Origin: Nitrosomonas communis
GTDB taxonomy: Bacteria; Pseudomonadota; Gammaproteobacteria; Burkholderiales; Nitrosomonadaceae
NCBI RefSeq assembly: GCF_001007935.1
Contig: NZ_CP011451.1
Span: 992,001-1,056,000, forward strand
Direction: 5' to 3'
DNA length: 64,000 bases
Shown: piece after piece, positions 8,707 through 18,153 of the stretch
How the letters are laid out: the number at the start of each line of letters is the position of its first letter
Numbering within the stretch: position 1 is the first letter of the stretch
Program-made: the position numbers and the translations under genes
The notes under the pieces: model-generated
Database searches by the model: none
What the model saw: the letters and a program-made list of their open reading frames with translations, nothing else
What the model was told of the DNA's origin: nothing

Positions 8707-10086
8707 CTAGAAAGGTAATATTGCATCAAGTGATAATAAGACCTGATCATTGTTACCCCCAAATGGCCTATAAGATGAACCATGAAGGGGGTCTGCTACA
8801 TCGTAGCGAAAATTTGGTCGAATATTCAGTTGCCGCAGGCTATCGGTAAAATTAAACATTTTTCCTGGCTTCCAATTCAAACCCAGTGTTACAGCATAAT
8901 AGTCTGAAGGAGCACTAGTGGCAAGCTGAGTTGAGCCACCCAGTGCATAGCTCTGGCCCAAGTGATTGGTCGCAAGTGAAACCCGGCCTGGTGAAAATAC
9001 ACGGAAACCATCCCTATCACGAAACCACTCTCCCCGCACACCAATCGACAAGTCTGGTGTTACATCATAATAAAGGTGCATATTGATGCCATACCACTCG
9101 GCATTCTTGTTTACATTAGTAAAATGGAAGTTATTAAGCAGCACATTATCAGCAAAACCATGATCATGTTGCAAAACAAAATGAGTTTTTGAAGTAATCA
9201 TATGTTTCAGCACAATGCTGAACATGCCCCAGAAATCACTATGTCGAGTAGAAGTTGAGCTGCCCGTACCGCTGATATTGAGAGAGGTATCGCCATCGTC
9301 GCTCGTCCAGGTTATGCCACCTATAGCACCCCAATTAGCCAATTGCTTATCAAAATTACCATCCCAACCGCCTGTTCCACTCCCTGTCAGTGCCCCAGCA
9401 ATCACAGACCAATTATCGGTAATGGCATACTCACCCAATAGCCCGGTATGGGTGAAAGGCTCGGCATATTGCATGGTATAAGCATGGGTGTAGAAGAAAT
9501 TATTAGGTGCCGGAACCGATTCGTAACCAATTGGTGTGTAAAAGTGTCCAATCTTTACATTAACCCCTTTGTTGTCGGTAATGGGTGCATACACCTCTGC
9601 AAAGGCTTGGGGAAAGGCGATACCATAAGTACGACTAGAGTTACAACAAACATCCAGATCCCAATTACCTCGGTCACTTAAAGCCCTTCCATCATTTACA
9701 TCAAATGCAGGGTTTCCATAGGCTTGTGTAAAAATAGCATCTGTACCAAACATAAAATCCGCCCGGAATCCTATATCCCATGTATTTCCTTCTGACACGA
9801 CGGGTCGTTCAAAAAATAAGTTCAGTTGATTGAGCTGAAATCGGTTAGCCTGATCTGCAAAGGTGACCGGACCGTTAAATCCATCGGTTATGTACGGATT
9901 GAAGGTTGCACCCCCATGAATCCAGCCGCCAACTTTAAGCCCATATTGATCAAGATTAATTCCAGATTTATCAAGAAAATTCATGGCAGTATTTGCAACA
10001 ACAACGGTCGAATTCATACCAAATAATAATAATCCCATCACTGCAGCAGAGATTCTCTGCTTCCTGCATTTAGAATTAATTCTCAT
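8707..10086 (-). CDS. BBP2-type outer-membrane beta-barrel protein (putative porin)
   Basis: The 459-residue protein starts with a Sec signal peptide (basic start, hydrophobic stretch about 13-30). It continues as alternating polar/aromatic beta-strands and ends in the outer-membrane C-terminal Phe (SLDAILPF). Stretches such as GWIHGGATFN near 55, FQLNQLNLFFERPV and IGHFYTPIGYESVPAPNNFFYTHAYTMQYAEP (about 190-220) match the BBP2/OmpL-like porin family. The ATG follows GGGAAGAGGGGAAA. A paired Cys-Cys (about 145) inside a predicted loop is unusual. The substrate is unknown. Confidence 0.85.
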   Translation of the reverse strand: MRINSKCRKQRISAAVMGLLLFGMNSTVVVANTAMNFLDKSGINLDQYGLKVGGWIHGGATFNPYITDGFNGPVTFADQANRFQLNQLNLFFERPVVSEGNTWDIGFRADFMFGTDAIFTQAYGNPAFDVNDGRALSDRGNWDLDVCCNSSRTYGIAFPQAFAEVYAPITDNKGVNVKIGHFYTPIGYESVPAPNNFFYTHAYTMQYAEPFTHTGLLGEYAITDNWSVIAGALTGSGTGGWDGNFDKQLANWGAIGGITWTSDDGDTSLNISGTGSSTSTRHSDFWGMFSIVLKHMITSKTHFVLQHDHGFADNVLLNNFHFTNVNKNAEWYGINMHLYYDVTPDLSIGVRGEWFRDRDGFRVFSPGRVSLATNHLGQSYALGGSTQLATSAPSDYYAVTLGLNWKPGKMFNFTDSLRQLNIRPNFRYDVADPLHGSSYRPFGGNNDQVLLSLDAILPF

Positions 10087-10539
10087 TTTCCCCTCTTCCC
10101 TTGGATTTATAAATTAAAAATATAAAAATGAAAAGTTAATACCCTTATTCTGCACAAGGATTTGACTTTACACATAACATACGGCCGGGTCAATGTAAAA
10201 TCTATCCGACATAAAGTAAAGCGATTTAAACCATCAACACTAGGAGTTAATCACAAGAGATAGTGCAACAGTAAAAATGAAGGCAAGATTGGAATTTTAA
10301 TACTTATGCAGACTGTAGAGCCTTGGGATAAATTAGCAAACAAAGGAGAAGAGAGAAGCGCAGAAACACGCCAAGAGAGAGAAGGAAATTGCTCAAGTAT
10401 GCAATTTTAAAGCCGAGAGACCTCCACTGATGATTAAGAAAATAATGGAATATGTACTTCTTTCCCTATTAAAAAATTATCACCATAGTATAAATTTTTT
10501 AGTTTATATAATGAATATTAGATTTCTTTAATTCAGCAT
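10087..10539. other. Intergenic region upstream of porin gene
   Basis: This AT-rich region holds no open frame of note. It should carry the porin promoter. A purine-rich stretch at about 10335-10385 is the only compositional oddity. Confidence 0.4.
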
Positions 10540-10583
10540 AGAAAAATGCCGCACATCACTCCTTATGGTATAGAATGTGCGGC
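10540..10583 (-). terminator. Rho-independent terminator of the small peptide gene
   Basis: The minus strand reads GCCGCACATTC, a loop, then ATGTGCGGC followed directly by ATTTTTCT. The 9-bp GC-rich stem and the U run are typical of an intrinsic terminator. It lies about 50 bases after the stop of the 25-codon frame. Confidence 0.8.
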
Positions 10584-10631
10584 TATTATTACTAATAATA
10601 ATTTATCGATTGTTATATTTAAGCAATTATA

Positions 10632-10709
10632 TTAAGCAATCAATTCAAATATATTTAATAATAAAAGAATAGTCAAAATAACATAATATGCTGTTGGTAA
10701 TTTCATCAT
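10632..10709 (-). CDS. 25-residue single-pass membrane peptide
   Basis: A very short frame is preceded by an excellent ribosome binding site (TTAAAGGAGAAAA) directly before ATGATG. It begins MMKLPTAYYVILTILL, and almost all of the rest is hydrophobic with one Glu near the end, so it could form one membrane helix. An intrinsic terminator follows on the same strand. Together these mark a real transcription and translation unit. I do not recognise a family. A type I toxin-like peptide or a small envelope regulator are possibilities only. Confidence 0.65.
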   Translation of the reverse strand: MMKLPTAYYVILTILLLLNIFELIA

Positions 10710-10888
10710 TTTTCTCCTTTAAATTCTACTGCGCTTTGAGAAACCACACTGACTTTATGGTTCCCTTAAGAATGCATAGTACAGATAAAACTTTCAAATA
10801 ATAAGCATAGTAAAATGAGTCACATTGGCGCCTGTCAAGATACAATTAATATATAAAAATTTAATCTAATGTAAGTTCGACATGAGAA

Positions 10889-11440
10889 TCACACCACCGC
10901 TGGAAGAGCTTGAGAGAGTCTGATATTAAGCGAGGGTTTCTTTTCTGAGAGCATGTAAGCCGCCAGTCCGGCTATCAAATAAACAAGGAAGTTAGATAGA
11001 CCGCGATAGCGGAAATGCTCGATTTGCGAGATATTCTTCAATTGGTCATTGACAATATCAATAATCGAGCATTTACGTAACAGCAGCTTGTAAAACAGCA
11101 GCAACAGCTTGTTTTTCATATTCTCGCGTGCCTTGGTAACGAGCCGCATGCCCTGCTCCCAAAGTTGCTCAAAGGGTGGCTGTAAGAGATAACCCCGGTC
11201 ACCAAAGAGCTTGCCAAATAAGGAACGCGTCAACTCTGGTACCGGGTCACGGTCATCCACATTGCCCGCCGTGATTTTGACTGCCATCAATTCTCCTTGG
11301 TCAATGATGACCAGGTTCAGCTTGAACCCATAAAACCAATCTACTGGTCTTTCCCCGGGCAGCAAACTCTGCCATTATTTTATGCGACCCAATGCGGCGA
11401 TTGTGGCACACACTGATCTTGGTCGAATCAATGAAGCTGA
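10889..11440 (-). pseudogene. IS982 family transposase remnant
   Basis: The C-terminal half of an IS982 transposase is readable: FIDSTKISVCHNRRIGSHK at about 11380-11440, then GKTS, then VDWFYGFKLNLVI, GKLFGDRGYL and IEHFRYRGLSNFLVYLIAGL down to 10889. The frame shifts by one base near 11350, between the first and second DDE stretches. The N-terminal half is missing. A 40-base scrap of the same gene recurs at about 37395-37434. Confidence 0.85.
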
Positions 11441-11495
11441 TCTATTTACCACAATTTTTAACAGATTATGATTAGTACAATACAAAGAAATTGTA

Positions 11496-12008
11496 TTAGC
11501 GCCCCTGATTACGCTTTTCAGTAGATCCTTCTATAATATGTCTTAGCAATCCTTGGTTGGCATCTTCCACTAAATCAAGCACCAACTCGAATCCATGACT
11601 TCCCCCATAGTAAGGATCGGCTACTTCCTGATATCTATCCCATTGACTGCTATAGCTCATCAATAAGCCAAGTTTGTGACTATATTGCTGTGGACAACGA
11701 TCTTGGAGTATTGCGAGATTGTTTTTATCCATTGCTAGAATATAGTGAAACTCTTCAAAATCATTTAGTTGTACAGCGCGCGCACGTAACCCCTGCATGT
11801 TATACCCTCTTTTTAGTGCTGCTTTCTGGGCACGTTCATCAGGCGACTCATCGATATGGTAGGCGTGTGTGCCGGCTGAATCGACATAGATGTGTTTATC
11901 CAGGCCAGCAGCTTTCACTTGATGCTTAAATACTGCATCCGCAGTAGGTGATCTGCATATATTACCCATACAAACAAAGAGAACTTTAACTTTATTATCT
12001 TGCTTCAT
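11496..12008 (-). CDS. Low-molecular-weight protein tyrosine phosphatase
   Basis: The 170-residue cytoplasmic phosphatase has the P-loop CMGNICRSPTA (catalytic Cys13, Arg19) and the general-acid motif VADPYYGG in the C-terminal third. Length is normal for the family; the C-terminal ten residues are charged. Bacterial members dephosphorylate tyrosine kinases of capsule systems or act as general phosphatases. No kinase or capsule gene is adjacent. The upstream neighbour is an IS982 remnant, which suggests the original context was disturbed. Confidence 0.93.
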   Translation of the reverse strand: MKQDNKVKVLFVCMGNICRSPTADAVFKHQVKAAGLDKHIYVDSAGTHAYHIDESPDERAQKAALKRGYNMQGLRARAVQLNDFEEFHYILAMDKNNLAILQDRCPQQYSHKLGLLMSYSSQWDRYQEVADPYYGGSHGFELVLDLVEDANQGLLRHIIEGSTEKRNQGR

Positions 12009-12358
12009 TTTTGTTTCATCATTTCCAGTTCATTTTGAAAAATAGTACTAAAACCTATAAACACTTTTCTATAGTTATAAGGTCAATTTCACCTTTAATA
12101 AACACACCTCTCTATCCGTGCTAGACCAACAACGCTTGTCTGCCACTTCCAAAAGAATATTCTTAACGATTTTTCTTTTCCCATATTTACAAAACATCTC
12201 CTGAATCTTTATTAACCGGTTTGATATAAAGCGCCCTACTAATAACCAGCTCATAATGATAATCCCGCCCGACACTCGATCTACTGAGTCGTGTACTATA
12301 ACTGATTTCCTGAGCCTGTATCCTACACGCTGCCAGCATTTCTAAGGGAATCGACCTA

Positions 12359-12458
12359 ATTCCACTTACAAATCAAAAAATGACGCGAAGGCGAGCCGCA
12401 GCAATATAGATAATACGGCAAGGTAAAGCTGACAAAGCTAGTTTTGATTTAGCATGAA
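12359..12458 (-). repeat. MITE-like repeat family 1, copy 3
   Basis: The left end ATTCCACTTACAAATCAAAA and the core (minus strand AGCTTTGTCAGCTTTACCTT) match the family. The right end is degenerate (TTTGATTTAGCATGAAAC). Confidence 0.8.
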
Positions 12459-12534
12459 ACAACACGAAATTTGGGCCAAGGAAGTATCGTGGTCGAATCT
12501 TACGATACGGAATATTGGTCAATTAAATGCTTAT

Positions 12535-12925
12535 TCAGTTATCTCTGCCAAGCGCCACCCCTGGCGCCTCTAGTCTTAAATAACGAGCAAGCATTTCTAA
12601 ATGCGTTTCATTATATGGGGTGGGCAGCAAACTGACAATGACCGTTAAAAGTGGAATAATAACCGAGGCAATCCCTAAAGGCATCACATCAAGACATGAT
12701 CATCCAGATAACCAAGAATCAGAATAAATCTGGAATTAGATCAATTAGGCTGAACGCATAAGCAACCATAGCAGCAATAAGAAAATTAGCATATTTAGAG
12801 ATAGCAGAATCACGTACTGCAAAGCAAAGTGCAAAGGCTTCTGCTTTAAGACAAAATACAAGTTGTTTTAAATTTAAAAAATAATCTAGCACTACCGCTG
12901 ATACCGCAAAATCAACAATTTGCAA
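12535..12925 (-). pseudogene. DUF1232 (YkvA-like) protein, frameshifted
   Basis: The first frame (12719-12925) ends MVAYAFSLIDLIPDLF, the hallmark of DUF1232 membrane proteins (usually AYALSPIDLIPDFIP). The continuation ILGYLDDHVLM and then PLGIASVIIPLLTVIVSL is readable in other frames down to a stop at 12535. At least two indels separate the parts, so the gene is dead. DUF1232 proteins are small inner-membrane proteins of unknown role. Confidence 0.75.
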
Positions 12926-13609
12926 TGCCCTTCATATGTTTTAAGCATGAGCTTAGCGTCTTACGTAAGAAACTCACATTGGAAGACGGCATTACTGAAA
13001 GGCAAAGGCACAAAATTCTGACAGCCAAGCAGACGAATAAAGCAGGCAAATAAGATTTGATTATTTTTAAGGATAAGCTAAAAAAAATAACCCAGGGAGC
13101 AATGCATATAACTCACCGAGCTAGAAGGGATATGAGAATAGTAATGTCGAATCTTATTCCATTTTTAAATCTAAAGGATATTTATTAAATTATTTATTGA
13201 TGTAATTTTAATAACTTGCCATAGTTATAATTAACTTTTGATCTAGAAATGGAATTACATCTATCGATCCGATTATCGGCTAAAATTGAGAAAGCTTTAG
13301 CATCTTTTTAAAGCACTCGAAATAACCCTTATCCTTGCTCGACATAAAGCAGTTATTCACAAGTTTATTCACGAAAATTGTGGATAATAAAATTATAGTA
13401 TTCTCCATCTTAGTACTACTATTGCTAATAAGTCACAATTTTCACGTTCTATATACCCGCGCTCTATATCATTTTGTTTTCAATAGGATGAGCTGGTTGC
13501 TTAGTATCTTTAACTCCAAATGAGAGAATATGCAAAAATACCTCAATCTGAGGAAATCATTATCGAGCTCACTTTGACAGTTAATTTTAGATATAAACTC
13601 TGGTTAAAT
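12926..13609. other. Decayed region without intact gene
   Basis: A short plus-strand stretch (about 12950-13051) reads KHELSVLRKKLTLEDGITER and ends LTAKQTNKAGK before a stop. It looks like the tail of a lost gene. The degenerate repeat at 13156-13255 lies here. A hydrophobic frame at 13335-13523 begins only with TTG and lacks a ribosome binding site, so I do not call it. Confidence 0.45.
13156..13255. repeat. MITE-like element, divergent member
   Basis: The ends ATTCCATTTTTAAATCTAAA and TTTTGATCTAGAAATGGAAT are inverted repeats of the family 1 type, exactly 100 bp apart. The internal sequence differs from the other copies. Confidence 0.6.
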
Positions 13610-14152
13610 CTAAGCAAAATTCAACGCATAACACTTATATTCACAATTACCTACATGAATATCCCTCAGTTGATTATCTTCAACGTCTCCCTCAAAATAA
13701 GCAATAAATACCCGCATGGTTTCTTCATGAGCAATTACCATCAGTGTTTTATCCATCTGCTCTTTTAACCAATCAATGAATCGTAATACACGTTGCTTAT
13801 GATCCAGCAATGACTCACCACCATTCACGCGCATTCGTAACGGGTCATGGTTAATCGCCACAAAATAATCAGATACCGGCATCCCATCGAACCCTGAACG
13901 AATGTCAGCAAGGTCCGGATGCACCTCAATTGGTACTGAGTGGTAACAGTTTATTATCTCCGCCGTTTGATACGTCCGTGGCAGGGGCGAAACAATAATA
14001 CGCTCAAATGCTACATCACGCAGCGCCAAAGCTGCCGATTTCGCCTGTTCCATACCCATTACTGTTAAATGAACATCCCGGCGGGGATCATCGTTACACA
14101 AACCAAGATCATTATAATTAGTACGCCCATGGCGCATGAAGTAGATATTCAT
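13610..14152 (-). CDS. Histidine phosphatase family protein
   Basis: The 180-residue protein carries the catalytic RHG motif at residues 7-9 (FMRHGRTNYND) and the downstream phosphoglycerate-mutase-like features IIVSPLPRTYQTAEI and VIAHEETMRVFIAYF, where the second catalytic His sits. The length fits small phosphatases such as CobC, SixA or fructose-2,6-bisphosphatase-like enzymes; the substrate cannot be read. The gene stands alone between a decayed region and a ferritin-like gene. Confidence 0.9.
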   Translation of the reverse strand: MNIYFMRHGRTNYNDLGLCNDDPRRDVHLTVMGMEQAKSAALALRDVAFERIIVSPLPRTYQTAEIINCYHSVPIEVHPDLADIRSGFDGMPVSDYFVAINHDPLRMRVNGGESLLDHKQRVLRFIDWLKEQMDKTLMVIAHEETMRVFIAYFEGDVEDNQLRDIHVGNCEYKCYALNFA

Positions 14153-14600
14153 GTTGCAAATGACAATAAAAAGTAAGTTTAACTAAAATAGAAGTCGATC
14201 ATCCTGTATGAAGTAAATTGAACACCAAAAAAAATAGGATGGCAAATATTTGGCCGTTTGAATGTTATACATAATGTCATCCTCAAGGGAACTTTGGTTC
14301 ATATAGCGAAACAAATTGTAATCAGGATCAGGATCAGGATCTTAAATTTTATTCACGTAAAACATATTCGATAGATAAACAGCTTACTGATCAATTCATA
14401 GCCTATCAAATCGTTAGCAATGGGCAAAATTATGAGGAGCAATCATAAGTAGTCAACTACTACCAAATCTCACTATGATCATTAGCAAATGATCCATGGT
14501 ACTTACGATCGCAGTTGGATAACCTCATCAGCCATTAAGTATAGCAACAGATATGATATTATGGTTGACAGAGGTGCTATCTTTACAAGGAGGCATTTCA
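14153..14600. other. Intergenic region
   Basis: About 450 AT-rich bases hold divergent promoters. A short direct repeat (three ATCAGG units near 14323-14341) is visible. I see no gene. Confidence 0.4.
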
Positions 14601-15185
14601 ATGAAAGAAGACCAGAAGAACGAACTCTTGTACCAAGCTTTGGAAACAGAGAAAGGCGGTATCGAAGTCTATCAAATGGCGCTTCGTTGCGCGGTAGAAG
14701 AAGACCTAAAGGAGGAATGGGAAGAGTACCTGGAACAAACAAAAAAACACTATCAAATCCTGCTGGATGTTTTCCAGGAGCTGGGTCTGGATTCTGATGA
14801 AGAAACACCGGGACGAGAAGTGGTTCGCCATATTAGTGAATCGCTGGTAAAGGCAATGAAAATGGCTCTTGAAGCAGGTGATCCTAAAGCTGCTGAGCTT
14901 GTTGCCTGTGAATGCGTAGTTATGGCGGAGACCAAAGACCACCAGAACTGGAAGCTCATTGGTGAGGTTGCAAAAAAAGCAAAAAGTACCGAGGCCAAGG
15001 TGCTCAAAAACGCATATGACCAGGTAGAAGATGAAGAAGATGAGCATCTTTATCACACTATGGGCTGGTGTCGTGAGCTCTGGATCAGTTCTCTGGGCAT
15101 GAAAGCTGTCCTGCCTCCGCCTGAAGAGAAAAAGGATGTGCATACTGCCATCGGTGCAGCACGAGCGCAGAGCTCTCGTAAATAA
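14601..15185 (+). CDS. Ferritin-like domain protein
   Basis: The 194-residue protein consists of four long charged helices with the carboxylate/histidine spacing of ferritin-like di-iron proteins: LETEKGG at about 15, EEYLEQTKKHYQIL at about 42, ACECVVMAETKDHQNWKLIG in the middle and EDEEDEHLYHTMGWCRELW near the end. The ATG at 14601 follows a strong ribosome binding site (ACAAGGAGGCATTTCA). An upstream TTG at 14553 is unlikely. A role in iron or oxidative stress handling is inferred from the fold only. The C-terminal 30 residues are disordered and Ala-rich. Confidence 0.8.
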   Translation: MKEDQKNELLYQALETEKGGIEVYQMALRCAVEEDLKEEWEEYLEQTKKHYQILLDVFQELGLDSDEETPGREVVRHISESLVKAMKMALEAGDPKAAELVACECVVMAETKDHQNWKLIGEVAKKAKSTEAKVLKNAYDQVEDEEDEHLYHTMGWCRELWISSLGMKAVLPPPEEKKDVHTAIGAARAQSSRK

Positions 15186-16023
15186 ACGGCCTGCAGATAG
15201 TTGTTCAGGGTTACCGCAAATTTATCTGACCATCTTATCTGACCATCTATTGGTCTCCGTGCCGATTTTTGAGCCTTTGTGTTTTCATATTTTTTATTCT
15301 CGGTAACGGTTAGCTTCCTGGGGCCGGTTGGTCAGATCGTAGAATGCGACTCTCGATCCTCTCGTGGATTTAACCCTGGAATGTACGGTACTCGTACAAA
15401 AATACATATCTTATGCCAAGCTGAACAATTAACTAGTATGGAGTTAACAAAACTGGAGACAACGCATATTCCAATCCCGTCATCTGGGTTAAGAGTGACG
15501 TGAATGCGTACTGTCTGAACTGTCGCAGCCAAGTGATTTCAGTAAATTGGTTCTCTCTATATAGTAGATGGAAATATTTGGAACGAAGAAACTGGCAGCA
15601 TGGATAATTGCCACTAACAAATAAACTACTGGAAGCAACATAAGTTTTTTATGCTCATACCGAAGATCTCCTGTAAGGAAAGGCAATAGACCGAGTTTCT
15701 CCACTGGTCTTCGGCAAATGAAAAGAGAGCTAGGAAAAATAAATATCCATCCATTCGTTAGCTTTATTCTTGTTTGTTGCATTTTGTGGATTTTCTATCT
15801 TTGAGTGCCCTATAAATACCCATCCAAGCGGCCTAATGAATAACCGAATTAATTTAATTTTTTTATTTAAGGAAATTTGGCAGCAAAAATTACAGAAAGG
15901 GTTTTAAAATACCCTTCTAAAATTATCCCGTTAATTTATCTTAAGAATTCTAGATTCTAAGCCTTGTCATTCATTAATTATAACAAAATCATTATCACTA
16001 TCAGATAATGAAGATATAAAGAT
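15186..16023. other. Gene-poor region
   Basis: This 838-base stretch has a tandem CTGACCATCT motif at 15226-15248 and a weak minus-strand frame at 15489-15782 (97 codons, one hydrophobic segment) that I cannot assign and that lacks a ribosome binding site. No RNA gene was recognised. Confidence 0.4.
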
Positions 16024-16320
16024 TTATTTCCACATTACGTTAGACTCAGCTTTTGCTGCGGCAGTAAGTAGATCAATCAATGGCAATGCTCTATCAGCTA
16101 GATTCACAACCCGCTCATCTTCATCCTGGTCTTCAACTTGTGGTGAAGCCTTTTCTGCGTCAATAGCAGCTTTTAATCGATTTAGCGCCTCAGGAACATC
16201 TTCTGCCAAAATAGCACCGGGAACAGTTTTGCTATGACCCATCATTTCGAGCATGGTAAAGGCAATATCACCAAACATAGTTATGTCGGCATAAGCATCA
16301 GTTGAAAATGTTACAAGCAT
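16024..16320 (-). CDS. DUF1840 domain-containing protein
   Basis: The 98-residue protein starts MLVTFSTDAYADITMFGDIA and contains MMGHSKTVPGAILAEDVPEA, the hallmark of DUF1840, a small family mostly from betaproteobacteria with no known function. The ATG at 16320 follows GAGGAGAAATGT. A longer frame from 16356 would add 12 residues that do not fit the family. The middle is acidic and charged. This is one of the better lineage markers in the window. Confidence 0.9.
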   Translation of the reverse strand: MLVTFSTDAYADITMFGDIAFTMLEMMGHSKTVPGAILAEDVPEALNRLKAAIDAEKASPQVEDQDEDERVVNLADRALPLIDLLTAAAKAESNVMWK

Positions 16321-17144
16321 ACATTTCTCCTCAAATAAATTAAGATTGCACGACAAGACGTATTCGTCTTCTGGCCTGATCCCAGATTCCCTAGTAATAA
16401 GTTTTAGTCAATGCAAACCGTCCAAGGTTTTTCTAGAAACTTAATAATTTGGGCCGAGTTATAATACCTGATACTTTTTGTTGCGCAGCAATATGTATTT
16501 TCAACTCTGCCGTTGGGATATAACCAATCGGCTCCAGCAATCAATAGTGACTGAACCAATTCAACAGTACCGATCTATCGCCGTGTACCCAGGTGTTGCG
16601 TCACCAGTGCCAATTATGGTGGTATGCAACCTGCTTCTACGAGCCGATTATAAGGTTAAACATCTCCATCTCTTACGCCACTTGCAGCGTTACACTAGCA
16701 TCATCCATAGCTGGTTAAGTCGCAATACAAAAAACGGTCGATTAGCCCGATCGGCTGGTAACTAAGAAGACAACTAGCTACTTTTAATCTTCCTAGCCGA
16801 AGAATACAAATTGTATACAAATGCATTATTGCTCCTCTATTTGTTATCTCTTAACATCATTACTAAATAAAGCTGAATCAGTTTTGAAAATTATGGATAT
16901 ACATAGATGGGAGAGCAGATATTGGCGATTCTATTTTGTAGATCACGTTCACGTAGTGTTGTGTTATTGTTGCTTTTATATTTATAGATAACATGCGAAC
17001 TGACGCGTTGAGCTTAGATTAACAGCAAAGCTATCTGAAATTCCTCGCTTAATCCGAAAACGTTGCCGTTGCGTTGTATTGCAAGGAGCAAGATCTTATC
17101 AATATTAGCTGTTGAATTAAATAAAACAAATCTGAGGAGAGACT
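16321..17144. other. Intergenic region without recognisable gene
   Basis: This 824-base gap contains only an unsupported 95-codon frame at 16478-16765. The sequence upstream of the HiPIP gene is AT-rich and presumably contains its promoter. Confidence 0.4.
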
Positions 17145-17429
17145 ATGAAGTATGATCAAAAGAAGTTCTCCCGTCGTCAGGTAATAAAGATTATAGCGTT
17201 TGGTGCCACTCTTCCTTTAATGGGCACTTTAATTGATAAAGCAGAAGCAGCAAAAGCAGCGAAAGAGTTAATGAAGTATCAAGATAAGCCGAATGGGAAT
17301 GAGAAATGCAGTAATTGCATACAGTTCATTCCAGGTAAAACACCTGAGGCTGATGGCGAATGTAAAGTAGTAGAAGGCAGTATCAGTCCTCAAGGTTGGT
17401 GTACTGCTTACTCACCAGAATCAAAATAG
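17145..17429 (+). CDS. High-potential iron-sulfur protein (HiPIP)
   Basis: This is a small periplasmic electron carrier with one [4Fe-4S] cluster. The 94-residue precursor has a Tat signal (SRRQVIK at 9-15, then a hydrophobic stretch) ending near AEAAKAA. Four cluster cysteines are present at 55, 58, 73 and 86 (KCSNC, GECK, GWCTAYSP), the HiPIP spacing. A good ribosome binding site (CTGAGGAGAGACT) precedes the ATG. It is monocistronic. In respiratory proteobacteria HiPIPs carry electrons between bc1 complexes and terminal enzymes; that role here is inferred. Confidence 0.94.
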   Translation: MKYDQKKFSRRQVIKIIAFGATLPLMGTLIDKAEAAKAAKELMKYQDKPNGNEKCSNCIQFIPGKTPEADGECKVVEGSISPQGWCTAYSPESK

Positions 17430-17680
17430 ATTACCCATTTTTCGATTTCTCGCTTACCTATGAGGAATAGCAAGAAGAGCACTATCACTATTTAATAAAT
17501 GCTCATTTTCTATAAATTACCTTAGGTATGAGATTTTTTTCTTATCCGGTGATTAATTTGGTGAGTTCTATTTTTATCAACGAATTATACCGCTACATTT
17601 TGAATCATCATCCAATATGATCATATATTTAATTATATGTTGCTACATCTAATTTGGAACTAAAAGTAAGGAGAATTACC

Positions 17681-17848
17681 ATGTTAAACCTCGCAGTTGT
17701 TTTTTTAGTTATCGCAATAATTGCAGCTATTTTAGGGGCGACCGGGGTAATGGGGATGGCGATGGATATGGCCTGGATTTTGTTTGTAGTTGGAATTGTT
17801 CTTGCCATCATCTTCTGGTTAATAGGAAGACGTCCACCACCCGTCTAA
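17681..17848 (+). CDS. DUF1328 (YtjA-like) small membrane protein, copy 1
   Basis: The 55-residue protein has two hydrophobic segments ([38 protein letters not shown]) and a basic-proline tail GRRPPPV. This is the DUF1328/YtjA pattern. The ATG at 17681 follows AAGGAGAATTACC; an upstream ATG at 17654 lacks one. A close paralogue with the same tail is encoded at 33848-34015. The family is often induced by envelope or osmotic stress; function is unknown. Confidence 0.88.
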   Translation: MLNLAVVFLVIAIIAAILGATGVMGMAMDMAWILFVVGIVLAIIFWLIGRRPPPV

Positions 17849-18153
17849 CTTTATTATGTAGAAATTTAGTGCTTATCAGCTTCCTCACATAATCAATTTA
17901 GAGATAGGTTATATTCGTCATATGTAGTGCAGTTCAATTTATTTTTCGAAGGTCTTATATCTAAGTTAATAGTGAGAAACTGTGCTTGGCACTCTCACTC
18001 CTGTCATAGTTTGATCAAAATTTAAATGTGCTGAATTTAATTTGCGAGATTCTTTTCTCTACCATCTTATTTATTACACATTTGAGTATTGAGTGCTTAT
18101 ACAGGAGCGATATATATTTTTTGGAAACAAATTATCAACTTAAGGAAGAAGCT

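Noticed and set aside
13335..13523. 62-residue hydrophobic protein
   Set aside because: TTG start, no ribosome binding site, very AT-rich, no family resemblance.
16478..16765. 95-residue protein upstream of the HiPIP gene
   Set aside because: No ribosome binding site, unusual composition and no recognisable motif.
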